64,000 bases of DNA from Loktanella sp. IMCC34160 (GTDB lineage Bacteria > Pseudomonadota > Alphaproteobacteria > Rhodobacterales > Rhodobacteraceae), in assembly GCF_004145845.1 (NCBI RefSeq), contig NZ_SELP01000009.1, forward strand, positions 32,464 to 96,463. Direction: 5' to 3'. How positions within the stretch are numbered: position 1 is the first letter of the stretch; every line of letters begins with the position of its first letter. The notes beneath the pieces are model-generated. The model ran no database searches and was not told the DNA's origin. It saw only the letters and a list, made by a program, of their open reading frames with translations. The translations under genes were made by a program, and so were the position numbers. This document shows, piece after piece, positions 44,762-54,027 of the stretch.

Positions 44762-46162
44762 TCAGGCCGCCGATTGGCTGATGCTGACCGTGTTGCGCCC
44801 GGCCGATTTGGCCGCAAAGAGCGCGTGATCGGCGGCATTCACCACGCGGGTCATGTCGGGCAGGTCGGCTGACATGCCATGGGCCACGGCGACCCCGGCA
44901 GAGAGGGTCACGTTGATCGTCGCGCCACTGCTCAGTTGAAAGGGTTCTGCCTCGACCGCGCGGCGCAACCGCTCTGCCGCGATCCGGGCCGTGGCCTTGT
45001 CGCAATCGGGCATGGCCACCAGAAATTCCTCGCCGCCGATCCGGGCCACCAGATCGACCGCCCGCAGGTTCGACCGCAGCCGTTCGGCGACGCCGACAAG
45101 GACAGCGTCGCCCACAGCGTGGCCATGGGTGTCGTTGATCCGCTTGAAATGGTCGATGTCCAGAACCATGACCGCGATGTCCTGTCCGGTTTCGCGGGCG
45201 CGGTCGGCCATCCGGTCGATGTGGGGCAGGGCATAGCGCCGGTTATAAAGGCCGGTCAGCGGGTCCGTCACTGCCGCCTGCAACCCGTGGCGCACGGTGT
45301 CACGCAGACGATCGGTGCGGGCCTTGCGCTGCGCCAGTTGGGCGATGCGCCAGCCGATCTCCTCGAGCCCGACAGAGGCACCGGCGACATCATTGGCCCC
45401 AAGGTCCAGAACCATGGCCGCTGTTTCGTCGTCGCCATCCGGAGTCAGCACGAACTGCGAACAATGGCGGGTTTCCACGCGGCTGCGCAGATCCGCAAGC
45501 AGACTGAACACCCGCCCGCTGTCGATCAGCCCGGCACCGTTGCGGGCGTCGATGACAAAGACATCCGGCACGTCATCCAGCCCGCCGGGGGACAGGACCC
45601 GGTCCGGGTCCAGCGCGCGCACCCGGTCCCGCGCCCCTGCGCCAAGCGCCTGCGACAGGCCCACGGCCCGGGCCACCGGATCGGCGATCAGGACGATCTT
45701 GCCGGGGGCAATCCCATCGAAGCCCGCAGGATCTTCGCAAAATCCAAGGGCCCGCTCCGTGTCCTCGCGCAGGCGCAGTTCCGCATCCGCGTCATGCGCG
45801 CGCAACAGGGACCGGATGCGGGCCAGCAGAAGCGTGTCCGACAGCGGCTTTTCCAGAACGTCATCGGCCCCGGCCTGAAGCGCGGCCAGCCGGTCCGCCG
45901 GCCCATTGAAATGCCCCATGGCGATGATTGGGATGGCGCGGGTGGACGGGGCGGTGCGCACGGATTGGACAAAACCACGGACTTCGTCCGAAAGGCGGCT
46001 GGTTTCGATGAGAATCAGGTCGGGCCGGTCGGTTTGCACTGCCTGCATCGCGGATTGGGGATCTGACCGGGGCACAACCGCGTATTGTGCCGCAAGAAGC
46101 TTTACCTTCAGCACGATACGATTGGTTGCAACACCATCAACTATCAGGATACGGCCCGACAT
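44762..46162 (-). CDS. PleD-like diguanylate cyclase with degenerate receivers
   Basis: A 466-residue REC-REC-GGDEF protein. The cyclase domain is intact: GGEEF at 376-380, DPLTGLYNRR at 300 and the inhibitory I-site RAVD (367-370), five residues before GGEEF. It should make cyclic-di-GMP with product inhibition. The first receiver has E53 where the phospho-accepting aspartate is expected (LILIETSRL) and VDG instead of the acidic pair. The second receiver is also degenerate. Phosphorylation control by the PleD mechanism is therefore doubtful. It converges tightly with the CpxP-like gene. Confidence 0.92.
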   Translation of the reverse strand: MSGRILIVDGVATNRIVLKVKLLAAQYAVVPRSDPQSAMQAVQTDRPDLILIETSRLSDEVRGFVQSVRTAPSTRAIPIIAMGHFNGPADRLAALQAGADDVLEKPLSDTLLLARIRSLLRAHDADAELRLREDTERALGFCEDPAGFDGIAPGKIVLIADPVARAVGLSQALGAGARDRVRALDPDRVLSPGGLDDVPDVFVIDARNGAGLIDSGRVFSLLADLRSRVETRHCSQFVLTPDGDDETAAMVLDLGANDVAGASVGLEEIGWRIAQLAQRKARTDRLRDTVRHGLQAAVTDPLTGLYNRRYALPHIDRMADRARETGQDIAVMVLDIDHFKRINDTHGHAVGDAVLVGVAERLRSNLRAVDLVARIGGEEFLVAMPDCDKATARIAAERLRRAVEAEPFQLSSGATINVTLSAGVAVAHGMSADLPDMTRVVNAADHALFAAKSAGRNTVSISQSAA

Positions 46163-46256
46163 CCTAAAATCCTCACAACGGGCGTCTTGCTTGCCCTTTG
46201 TCCAAGAGTCCTGCTGAATGGTTAAGAAACGGTTTCCGTTTTCGTAAGGAAGGCAA

Positions 46257-46535
46257 ATGAATCCTGAACGTGCCGAGACAATCGCGATCCAGGCCCTGGG
46301 CTGGCTGGCGGCGAACGATGATCTTTTTCCCGTCTTTCTGGGATCGACCGGGGCGTCGGCGGATGACCTTAGGGCGCAGGCCGCTGACCCGGCCTTTCTT
46401 GGGTCGGTTCTGGACTTCCTGACGATGGACGACGCCTGGGTGGTTGCGTTTTGCGATGCCGCCGGATTGCCTTATGACACACCGCTTCGGGCCCGCCACG
46501 TCATCGCGGGCGAGGCCGGCATGCACTGGACCTGA
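46257..46535 (+). CDS. DUF3572 family protein
   Basis: A 92-residue protein of the alphaproteobacterial DUF3572 family: AETIAIQALGWLAANDDLFPVFLGSTGASADDLR, VLDFLTMDDAWVVAFCDAAG and the end ARHVIAGEAGMHWT. Cytoplasmic, helical; function unknown. GGAAGG lies upstream of the ATG. Divergent from the diguanylate cyclase by 94 bp. Confidence 0.92.
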   Translation: MNPERAETIAIQALGWLAANDDLFPVFLGSTGASADDLRAQAADPAFLGSVLDFLTMDDAWVVAFCDAAGLPYDTPLRARHVIAGEAGMHWT

Positions 46536-46601
46536 GGCAAAGCGGTTGCAATCCACCCGCTGAACCGCCAATTGGGGCGGGGGCTTTACGGACGGACGGC
46601 A

Positions 46602-47300
46602 ATGTTGCGGAAATTGTGGAACAGGCTTGAACGGTGGGAGGACTCCTATCGGGCCAAGTTCACGCACGACATCACCGACCCGGAAGAACGGAAGAAGTCC
46701 CAATTCTATGCCGATTGGGTCGATCACGGAATCCTGCGGTATAAGTGGCATAATTTCGAACGGGTCGCGCCGCTGCTCTGGCGCTCGAACCACCCCAACG
46801 ACGACAGGTTTCGCGCCTATGCCGAACTTGGGATTACAACGGTCCTGAACCTGCGGGGCAAGACCGACAAAGCCTTCTATCATTTCGAGGTCGAAAGCTG
46901 CGCCGCGCTGGGCCTGCGCCTGATCGACCTGCCGATGGCCGCCCGCAGGGCGCCGACGCGCGAGCGGTTTCTGGAGCTGATCGACCTGTTCGACACACTC
47001 GACACGCCGACCCTGATCCACTGCAAGTCCGGGGCGGACCGGACCGGGCTGGCCGCCGCCGTCTACCTGCTTCATGTGATGAAGGCGCCGCTGGAGGAAG
47101 CCCGCAAACAGCTGTCGTTTCGGTTCCTTCACATCAAACTGACCAAGACCGGGACGCTGGATTACATTCTGCACTGTTATGGCGAGCGTCTGGCAAAGGG
47201 GCCGATCCCCTTCCGTGAGTGGGTCGAGACGGAATATGACGGGGCCGCCATGCAGGCCGCGTTCGACAAGACCACGATCCGCGAGCGGATGCGTTTCTGA
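46602..47300 (+). CDS. Tyrosine/dual-specificity phosphatase-like protein
   Basis: A 232-residue protein with the cysteine phosphatase signature H-C141-K-S-G-A-D-R147-T (LIHCKSGADRTG). Upstream, NHPNDDRFRAYAELGITTVLNLRG matches the family start and IDLPMAARRAPTRERF lies where the general acid is found. Relatives act on phosphotyrosine, phosphoinositides or inositol phosphates; the substrate here is unknown. Start at ATG 46602; no strong ribosome site. Confidence 0.85.
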   Translation: MLRKLWNRLERWEDSYRAKFTHDITDPEERKKSQFYADWVDHGILRYKWHNFERVAPLLWRSNHPNDDRFRAYAELGITTVLNLRGKTDKAFYHFEVESCAALGLRLIDLPMAARRAPTRERFLELIDLFDTLDTPTLIHCKSGADRTGLAAAVYLLHVMKAPLEEARKQLSFRFLHIKLTKTGTLDYILHCYGERLAKGPIPFREWVETEYDGAAMQAAFDKTTIRERMRF

Positions 47301-47410
47301 TCACAGGTCAAACGCCTGATCACAGAAAAAATTCGACGGAATCCCGTTGTCGGCCCATATAACCGAGGATGGGTGCGCGAACTGCCCCCAAGCATACGTG
47401 CGAGATTGAT

Positions 47411-48868
47411 ATGCGTTTTCTGGGCCGGAGCCTTCTGGGCATCTTCTTGTTGTCGATGACAATCGCGATCCTTGCGGTGGCGGTGAATACCGTGCGCACC
47501 GCGGTCGAGGCGCGGATGGCAGACGACGGGCGGTCTTTCCCCCGGCGGGAACGGGTTGTGGCTGTCAATGTCATCGCGGTGGAGCCTTCTGTGATCACCC
47601 CGCAGATGCAAGTCTTTGGTACCTTACGCAGCGAGCGGGTGCTGGATCTGCGGGCGGCCGTGGGCGGAACGGTCGAGACCGCCCATCCGGCATTGGCCGA
47701 TGGCGGGCGCGTGGCCAGCGGCGACCTGATCCTGTCGATTGACCCGACCGATGCGCAGGCGGCCCTGTCGCGGGCGCAGGCGGATCTGGCCGATGCCGAG
47801 GCTGAACTGCGCGATGCCGACCGTGCGCTGGCGCTGGGGGCAGATGAACTGGCCGCGGCAGAGGAACAGGCAGAGCTGCGGCAACAGGCGCTGGTGCGGT
47901 CGCGGGATCTGTTGGATCGCGGCACCGGCACGGCGGCGGCTGTCGAAACGGCAGAACTGGCAGTGTCTTCGGCAAATGCGGCGGTCCTGTCGCGCAGGCA
48001 AAGCATTGCCCAGGCCGAAAGCCGTGTCGATCTTGCCGCCACCCGGCTGGACCGTGCCGGCATCGCACTGGACGAGGCCGAACGGACCCTTGCCGAGACC
48101 GAGATCTTCGCGCCGTTTTCCGGCACCCTGTCGGGGGTGAACGTGGGCCTTGGCGGGCGTTTGAATGCCAATGAACAGATCGCGCAGCTGGTCGATCCCG
48201 ACGCGCTGGAGGTGGCGTTTCGCGTCTCGACCCGCCAATACGCGCGCCTGATCGATGACGGCGGGCAACTGCGTAATGCCGCCCTGACCGTCACACTGGA
48301 CGCCGATGGGGTGGACCTGACGGCCAGCGGCACCATCACCCGCGAAAGCGCAGAGGTGGGCGAGGGGCAGACCGGTCGGTTGCTGTTTGCCTCGCTCGAC
48401 CGGCCGCGCGGGTTTCGCCCCGGCGATTTCGTGACCGTCTCGGTGACCGAGGACCCGCTGCCCGGCGTCGCCCTCTTGCCCGCGACGGCAGTTGCCGCCG
48501 ATGGAACCGTCCTTGTCCTTGGGCCAGAGGACCGGCTGGAACGGCTGCCTGCCGCTGTTTTGCGGACCCAGGGCGATCATGTGATCGTCGAGGCGCGGGC
48601 GATTGCCGGGCGCGAGGTCGTGGCCGAACTGTCGCCGCTTCTGGGCGAGGGGATCAAGGTTGCGCCGAACCGCCCCGGCGCCGCGCGCGAAGAACCGGCG
48701 CCTCCGGAGATGATCGCGCTGGACCCGGACCGCAAGGCCCGGATCGTGGCCTTTGTCACCGACAGCCGGATGCCCGAGGACGCCAAGGCGCGGATTCTGT
48801 CCCAGCTTGAAGGCGACGAGGTCCCGGCCGAGGTCGTGGCCCGGATCGAATCCCGGATGGGGGGCTGA
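47411..48868 (+). CDS. RND efflux periplasmic adaptor subunit
   Basis: A 485-residue membrane-fusion protein. The N-terminal anchor is at residues 5-28 (GRSLLGIFLLSMTIAILAVAV), then barrel-sandwich and lipoyl-like parts (LRAAVGGTVETAHPALADGGRVASGDLILSIDPTDAQAA), a long coiled coil of about 110 residues (SRAQADLADAEAELRDADRAL onward), the second lipoyl half (AETEIFAPFSGTLSGVNVGLGGRL) and beta-barrel domains. The last 50 residues (IALDPDRKARIVAFVTDSRM onward) are an extra helical tail. It pairs with the RND permease 3 bp downstream. Confidence 0.93.
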   Translation: MRFLGRSLLGIFLLSMTIAILAVAVNTVRTAVEARMADDGRSFPRRERVVAVNVIAVEPSVITPQMQVFGTLRSERVLDLRAAVGGTVETAHPALADGGRVASGDLILSIDPTDAQAALSRAQADLADAEAELRDADRALALGADELAAAEEQAELRQQALVRSRDLLDRGTGTAAAVETAELAVSSANAAVLSRRQSIAQAESRVDLAATRLDRAGIALDEAERTLAETEIFAPFSGTLSGVNVGLGGRLNANEQIAQLVDPDALEVAFRVSTRQYARLIDDGGQLRNAALTVTLDADGVDLTASGTITRESAEVGEGQTGRLLFASLDRPRGFRPGDFVTVSVTEDPLPGVALLPATAVAADGTVLVLGPEDRLERLPAAVLRTQGDHVIVEARAIAGREVVAELSPLLGEGIKVAPNRPGAAREEPAPPEMIALDPDRKARIVAFVTDSRMPEDAKARILSQLEGDEVPAEVVARIESRMGG

Positions 48869-48871
48869 CCC

Positions 48872-51800
48872 ATGCGCGGGCCCGAGGGAATCATCGGCGG
48901 CGCGGCGGGCGGCATTTTCCGCTATTTCGTGCGCCACGGCACGGCGGCCAACCTGTTGATGGTGTTGCTGATCGCGGCGGGGCTTTTGACCTATCCGAAG
49001 ATGCGGGCCCAATTCTTCCCGGACGTCGTGACCGACAGCATTTCCGTCAGCGTCGCGTGGGACGGGGCCGGGGCTAGCGACGTCGACGCCGCGATCATCC
49101 AGATCCTCGAACCCGCGCTTCTGACCGTCGAAGGGGTTGCGTCATCTTCTGCGCGCTCTACCGAAGGGCGGGCCAGCGTCAGCCTTGATTTCGAGCCGGG
49201 CTACGACATGGATCAGGCCACAAAGGACGTTCAGGACGTTCTGGATGGGCTGTCCACCCTGCCGGAAGACGCCGAAGACCCGGTGCAACGGTCGGGCGGG
49301 TTCCGCGACCGGGTGACCGACGTGGTGATCACCGGCCCTGTGGGGCTGGATCAGCTGGCCCGGTTCGGCGACGAGATGATCGCGCGGCTGTTCAACGAAG
49401 GCGTCAACCGGACCTCGATCAGCGGCTATGCCGCGCCCTCGACCGTGGTTGAAGTGCCGATGCTGGCGCTTATGGAACACGATGTGACCATGGCCCAGAT
49501 CGCCACGGCCATCGCCGCGGAGGCCGGGGCCAGCCCTGCGGGGGATGTTTCCGCCGACGCCCGGCTGCGCACCGGGGTGGCCAAGCAATCCGCCGACGAG
49601 ATTGCCGGGATCGTGCTGCGCACAAACCCTGACGGATCGGCCCTGACCGTGGGCGATGTGGCCCGCGTGCGGGTAGAGGGCGCGGACCGGGATATTGCCA
49701 TTTACGTGGGCGACAACCCGGCCATTTCGATCCGGGTGGACCGGTCGGCGCAGGGCGATGCCATCGGCATTCAGGCCAGCGTCGAAAAGGTCGCGGCCGA
49801 GGTGCAGGCCAACCTGCCCGATGGGGTCACGATCGACCTTGTCAGCGCGCGGGCCGAACAGATTTCCGCCCGGCTTCGGATCCTTCTGGAAAACGGGGCG
49901 CAGGGTCTGGCGCTGGTTCTGGCGCTGATGTTCTTCTTTCTGAACGCCCGCACGGCGCTTTGGGTGGCGGCGGGTATACCGGTGGCGATGATGACCGCCG
50001 TGTCGCTGATGTATCTGGGCGGGCTGACCTTCAACATGATCTCGCTTTTTGCGCTGATCATCACGCTGGGGATCGTGGTGGACGATGCCATTGTGGTGGG
50101 TGAACACGCCGACCACAGGGCACGCAGGCTGGGCGAGCCCCCCGAGGTCGCTGCCGAAACCGCCGCCGCCCGGATGTTCAGCCCGGTTCTCTCGGCGACG
50201 CTGACCACGATCATAGCCTTCTACGGACTGGCGCTGGTCGGTGGGCGGTTCGGCGACCTGATTTCCGACATTCCCTTCACCGTGATCGCGGTTCTGGCCG
50301 CGAGCCTTGTGGAATGTTTCATCATCCTTCCCAATCACCTTGCCCATTCCGTGGTACGCGGGGGCAAGACCGCCTGGTACGACTGGCCCTCGCGGCTGGT
50401 GAACCGGGGCTTTGACTGGGTGCGGCGGGTCCTGTTCCGGCCCCTTCTGACGCTGGCGATCCGGGCCCGCTATCCGGTGCTGGCGGGGGTGGTTCTGGTG
50501 TTGGCGCTGCAGGTGTCGCAGCTGATCCGCGGTGACGTGCAATGGCGGTTCTTCTCGGCCCCCGAACAGGGTCAGGTCACGGGCAATTTCGCCATGCTGC
50601 CCGGCGCGACCCGCGACGACAGCGTGGCGATGATGGTTGAATTGCAGCGCGCGGCAGAGACCGTCGCCGCCCGGTTCGAGGCGGAGCACGGTGCCAGCCC
50701 GCTGGCCTATGTCACGACCCAGATCGGCGGAAACAGCGGCCGGGCGCTGTCGGGCGCGGACACGAAGGAAAGCTATCAGCTTGGGGCCATATCCATCGAC
50801 CTGATCGACGCGGACCTGCGGCCCTATGCGTCCTCGGCCTTTGTCGCGGCGATTCAGGACGAGATCGTCCAGCATCCGATGGCCGAAACGGTCAGCTTCC
50901 GTAGTTGGGGTGCGGGGCCGGGAGGCGACGGGATCGAGGTGAGCCTGTTCGGCTCGGACACCCGCACGTTGAAGGCCGCGGCAGAGGCGCTGAAGACCGA
51001 CCTTGCCCGTTTCCCCGAGGTGTCGGGGCTGGAAGACAACCTTGCCTACGACAAGGCCGAACTGGTGCTGGAACTGACGCCGCGCGGGCAGGCGCTGGGC
51101 TTCGGGATCGAAGACCTTGGCCGGACGCTGCGCAACATGCTGGGCGGGATCGAGGCGGCAACCTACCCCGACGGGGCGCGATCGGCGACGATCCGCGTGG
51201 AACTGCCGGAGGGCGAGATCACCGCCGACTTCCTTGAACGGGCCATGGTCCGGTCGCCCAGCGGGGTCTATGTGCCCGTCGCGGACATCGTGACCGTGAC
51301 CCGCGAAACCGGGTTTTCGACGATCCGTCGGGAAAATGGCATCCTGCAGATCACCGTCAACGGGTCAATCTCCGAAGACGACGCCGACCGGGCCGCCGCC
51401 GTGCAAGAGGCGCTGGAACAGGAAATCCTGCCCGCGCTGGAAACCCGATTTGGCGTCGAAAGCGCGACCGGCGGGCTGCGCCAGCAGGAACGGGATTTCC
51501 TTGGCGACGCGCAATCCTCGCTGGTGATCGTGCTGACCGCGATCTACCTGGTGCTGGCCTGGATCTTCGCAAGCTGGACCCGGCCACTGGTGGTCATGGC
51601 CGTGATCCCCTTTGGCCTTGTCGGCGCGATCTATGGACATGGGGCTTGGGGAATTCCGATGAGCCTGTTTTCCGTGGTCGGCCTGCTGGGGATGGTCGGG
51701 ATCATCATCAACGACAGCATCGTGCTGGTCACGACGATTGACGAATATGCCCGATCCAAGGGGATGGCGCAGGCGATCGTCGAAGGGACATCGGACCGCC

Positions 51801-52288
51801 TGCGCGCCGTGTTCCTGACAACCGCGACCACGGTTCTGGGGCTGGCGCCGCTGTTGTTCGAACCCTCCAGTCAGGCGGAGTTTCTGAAACCCACGGTCGT
51901 GACGCTGGTCTATGGTCTCGGCTTTGGCATGGTGATCGTGCTGCTGGTGGTGCCGCTGTTGCTGGCCTGTCAGGAGGATGTGAAGCGGCTGCGGCAGGCG
52001 GCGCGGCGGGCCCTGCGGGCACCGCGCGGGGCAATCCGGGTGCCTGCGGTCTTGGCGGTGATCCTGTCGGCGGCCCTCATGGCGGCCCTGATCCTGCCCT
52101 ACCTGATGGGGCAGTCTGGCTGGGGATGGGTTCTGGCGCTGCTGCCATCGGCGGGGCAGGGGATCGGTATGGCGCTGGGGCTGTTTGGCGCAGCGCTGGC
52201 AGGGGGGATGGTCCTGATCCTTCTGAGAACCCTTGGAACCGTATCACTCTTGCAGCGTATGCGCAGGCGGCAGGGGGCGGTGGGTTAA
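48872..52288 (+). CDS. RND efflux permease (AcrB/MdtB-like)
   Basis: A 1138-residue proton-driven RND transporter with 12 membrane helices and two large periplasmic loops. It starts with FRYFVRHGTAANLLMVLLIAAGLL. Helix 4 carries LGIVVDDAIVVGEHADHRARRLG, the conserved proton-relay aspartates; NDSIVLVTTIDEYARSKGM is in the second half. About 90 residues of extra hydrophobic sequence follow the usual end. The last codons and the stop (GCG GTG GGT TAA) lie inside the palindromic repeat that starts at 52279. Substrate unknown; no outer membrane channel gene adjoins. Confidence 0.94.
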   Translation: MRGPEGIIGGAAGGIFRYFVRHGTAANLLMVLLIAAGLLTYPKMRAQFFPDVVTDSISVSVAWDGAGASDVDAAIIQILEPALLTVEGVASSSARSTEGRASVSLDFEPGYDMDQATKDVQDVLDGLSTLPEDAEDPVQRSGGFRDRVTDVVITGPVGLDQLARFGDEMIARLFNEGVNRTSISGYAAPSTVVEVPMLALMEHDVTMAQIATAIAAEAGASPAGDVSADARLRTGVAKQSADEIAGIVLRTNPDGSALTVGDVARVRVEGADRDIAIYVGDNPAISIRVDRSAQGDAIGIQASVEKVAAEVQANLPDGVTIDLVSARAEQISARLRILLENGAQGLALVLALMFFFLNARTALWVAAGIPVAMMTAVSLMYLGGLTFNMISLFALIITLGIVVDDAIVVGEHADHRARRLGEPPEVAAETAAARMFSPVLSATLTTIIAFYGLALVGGRFGDLISDIPFTVIAVLAASLVECFIILPNHLAHSVVRGGKTAWYDWPSRLVNRGFDWVRRVLFRPLLTLAIRARYPVLAGVVLVLALQVSQLIRGDVQWRFFSAPEQGQVTGNFAMLPGATRDDSVAMMVELQRAAETVAARFEAEHGASPLAYVTTQIGGNSGRALSGADTKESYQLGAISIDLIDADLRPYASSAFVAAIQDEIVQHPMAETVSFRSWGAGPGGDGIEVSLFGSDTRTLKAAAEALKTDLARFPEVSGLEDNLAYDKAELVLELTPRGQALGFGIEDLGRTLRNMLGGIEAATYPDGARSATIRVELPEGEITADFLERAMVRSPSGVYVPVADIVTVTRETGFSTIRRENGILQITVNGSISEDDADRAAAVQEALEQEILPALETRFGVESATGGLRQQERDFLGDAQSSLVIVLTAIYLVLAWIFASWTRPLVVMAVIPFGLVGAIYGHGAWGIPMSLFSVVGLLGMVGIIINDSIVLVTTIDEYARSKGMAQAIVEGTSDRLRAVFLTTATTVLGLAPLLFEPSSQAEFLKPTVVTLVYGLGFGMVIVLLVVPLLLACQEDVKRLRQAARRALRAPRGAIRVPAVLAVILSAALMAALILPYLMGQSGWGWVLALLPSAGQGIGMALGLFGAALAGGMVLILLRTLGTVSLLQRMRRRQGAVG

Positions 52289-52476
52289 AACCCACCTTAC
52301 ATCAGGGGCTCTGCCCCTCTGGCCCTTGCGGGCCATTCACCCCGGGATATTTCAGACCCAAAGAAGGGGACTGGACTCACGGTCCATTCTTCTTTGGGTT
52401 CCAAATATCCTCTGGGGGCCATGAGCTTTCAGGTGAGGGGCGAAGCGCCCCCGGGTAAGGTGGGTCTTGACCCACC
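52279..52476. repeat. Convergent-gene palindromic repeat, full copy overlapping RND stop
   Basis: Ends GGTGGGTTAAAACCCACC (52279-52296) and GGTGGGTCTTGACCCACC (52459-52476) enclose the same series of hairpins as the 28.5-kb copy: GGGGCTCTGCCCC, GGCCC-TTGC-GGGCC, the long arm pair CCCAAAGAAG/CTTCTTTGGG with GGATATTT/AAATATCC, and GGGGCGAAGCGCCCC. The stop codon of the RND permease is the TAA inside the left palindrome, and the right end stops 4 bp before the soxT stop. Confidence 0.87.
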
Positions 52477-52480
52477 ATCC

Positions 52481-53536
52481 CTAATCCGCCGGGGCAAATC
52501 CGGCGATCAGGTGCCGCAGCCCGATGGCCGCGCCGGCAAGGATTGCCGCAAGGGTCAGCGGGGCCGACCAGGCCAGCACCGAAAAGGCCGATAGCCCCTG
52601 ACCGATGGAACAGCCAAGCGCGATCACTGCGCCGACCCCCATGATCCCGCCGCCAAAAATCTGCCGGCGCAATTCGCGCGGGTCTTCGCAGGCCTCCCAG
52701 CGGAAATGCCCTTTGATCAGCGACCCGGCAAAGGCCCCGATCCAGACCCCGGCCACGGACCCGATCCCGAAGGACAGCGGTTGCGCGCTGGCGGTCATGG
52801 TCCAGAAGATCGCCTCGCCCAGCGGGGCGGAAAAGGTGTGCGACACCACCGGCAGCCCGTCGAACCCATTTCGGGCGATCCACTGGGTTCCGGCCCAGCT
52901 GATCACGACCGAAGCCCCGACAACCGCGCCCCAGCCGATATAGGCGGGCTTGTCCCGCATCCGGGCCGGGGCCACGGCAAAGACAAGGATCGCCGCCCCG
53001 ATTGAGCAACCGACCAGTACCGGCGACAGGCCGGTCAGGCCGCCCAGCGAATGCGCAATGCCCGGCAGGTTGCCCGTGGCCGGGGATTGGTCGAACAGTT
53101 GCACCCGCACCCAGGCCAGCGGGCCGGAAATCGTGGCATAGGCGCTGATCCCCATGACCAGAACGATCACGAAATTGCGCAGGTCGCCGCCGCCCAGCCG
53201 GGCCAGCGCGCCATAGCCGCAGTTCCCTGCCAGCGCCATGCCATAGCCGAACATCAGCCCGCCCACGATGGACCCGATCGGCGCGAAGGCAAAGCCAAGG
53301 TAGATGGTGTCGCCCGCGTCCAGAAGCCCCGCGCCCATCAATCCGAAACTGCCCAGAACCGCGACACCAATGGCCACGCCCCACATCCGCAGGCGCAGGT
53401 CGTTGTCGCCGTAGTAATAGTCCTCGATCGCGCCAAGGGTGCAGAACCGCCCAAGCCGGGCCGCAAGCCCAAGCATCACCCCGCCGAGCAGGCCCACGAG
53501 GGCCGCGGCGTTCCCTTCACCAATCATGTCGAGCAT
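52481..53536 (-). CDS. soxT: YeeE/YedE-family sulfur transporter SoxT
   Basis: A 351-residue membrane protein with about 9-10 spans and the cysteine motifs of thiosulfate transporter TsuA/YeeE: RFCTLGAIED (C32), LAGNCGYGALARLGGGDLRN (C106) and ALGCSIGQGLSAF near residue 310. In soxSRT-type operons this protein (SoxT) is thought to move thiosulfate or a sulfane-sulfur compound across the membrane. It is the last gene of soxS-soxR-soxT, 45 bp after soxR. The first Met (MLDMIGEGNAA) was used. Confidence 0.9.
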   Translation of the reverse strand: MLDMIGEGNAAALVGLLGGVMLGLAARLGRFCTLGAIEDYYYGDNDLRLRMWGVAIGVAVLGSFGLMGAGLLDAGDTIYLGFAFAPIGSIVGGLMFGYGMALAGNCGYGALARLGGGDLRNFVIVLVMGISAYATISGPLAWVRVQLFDQSPATGNLPGIAHSLGGLTGLSPVLVGCSIGAAILVFAVAPARMRDKPAYIGWGAVVGASVVISWAGTQWIARNGFDGLPVVSHTFSAPLGEAIFWTMTASAQPLSFGIGSVAGVWIGAFAGSLIKGHFRWEACEDPRELRRQIFGGGIMGVGAVIALGCSIGQGLSAFSVLAWSAPLTLAAILAGAAIGLRHLIAGFAPAD

Positions 53537-53581
53537 TCAGTCCTCCCCGCGGTCATGCCGTCCGCCACCGGACCCGAATGG

Positions 53582-53917
53582 TCAGTCGGCCGCGCAGAAC
53601 AGATCGTAGACGAGGTCGATTATTTGACGGGGGCGATTGTCGGTCAAGCGGTAGTAGATCGCCTTGCCGTCGCGCCGCGGCGTCACCAGCCCCTCCAGCC
53701 GCAACCGGGCGAGTTGCTGCGACACGGCGGCCTGCCGCGCAGACAACAGGTCTTCCAACTCGGTCACCGACTTCTCGCCGGTCGCCAGATGGCACAGGAT
53801 CATCAACCGCCCCTCATGGCTGATCGCCTTGAGGAAGTTGGACGCCTCGGTGGCGTTTTCCATCATCTTGTCGAGGTCTTCCTCGCAGATGCGGTCATCA
53901 ATGATCGGGATCCCCAT
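53582..53917 (-). CDS. soxR: ArsR-family sulfur-responsive repressor SoxR
   Basis: A 111-residue winged helix-turn-helix repressor (ISHEGRLMILCHLATGEKSVTELEDLLSARQAAVSQQLARLRLEGLV). C42 and C108 match the persulfide-sensing cysteine pair of SqrR/BigR/SoxR, which form a polysulfide bridge and release DNA. C11 is an additional cysteine near the N-terminus. GGAGAGG precedes the ATG by 7 bp. It should repress the sox operons through ATTC-N8-GAAT-type operators; three such sites are seen at 54470, 55907 and 58218. Confidence 0.93.
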   Translation of the reverse strand: MGIPIIDDRICEEDLDKMMENATEASNFLKAISHEGRLMILCHLATGEKSVTELEDLLSARQAAVSQQLARLRLEGLVTPRRDGKAIYYRLTDNRPRQIIDLVYDLFCAAD

Positions 53918-54027
53918 GTCAGATCCTCTCCAATGTGCGGCGGTCGGGACTTTGGCGGGGCTTTTGCCCCAGCTTTGTGCAGGATTGAAGCGTTTTGTTT
54001 CGATCCATGCGCATCTGTGACCGCCTG

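Noticed and set aside
49142..50875. Open frame of 577 codons antisense to the RND permease
   Set aside because: Shadow frame: rich in Arg, His, Gly and Gln, no domain, no ribosome site; the permease on the other strand is unmistakable.
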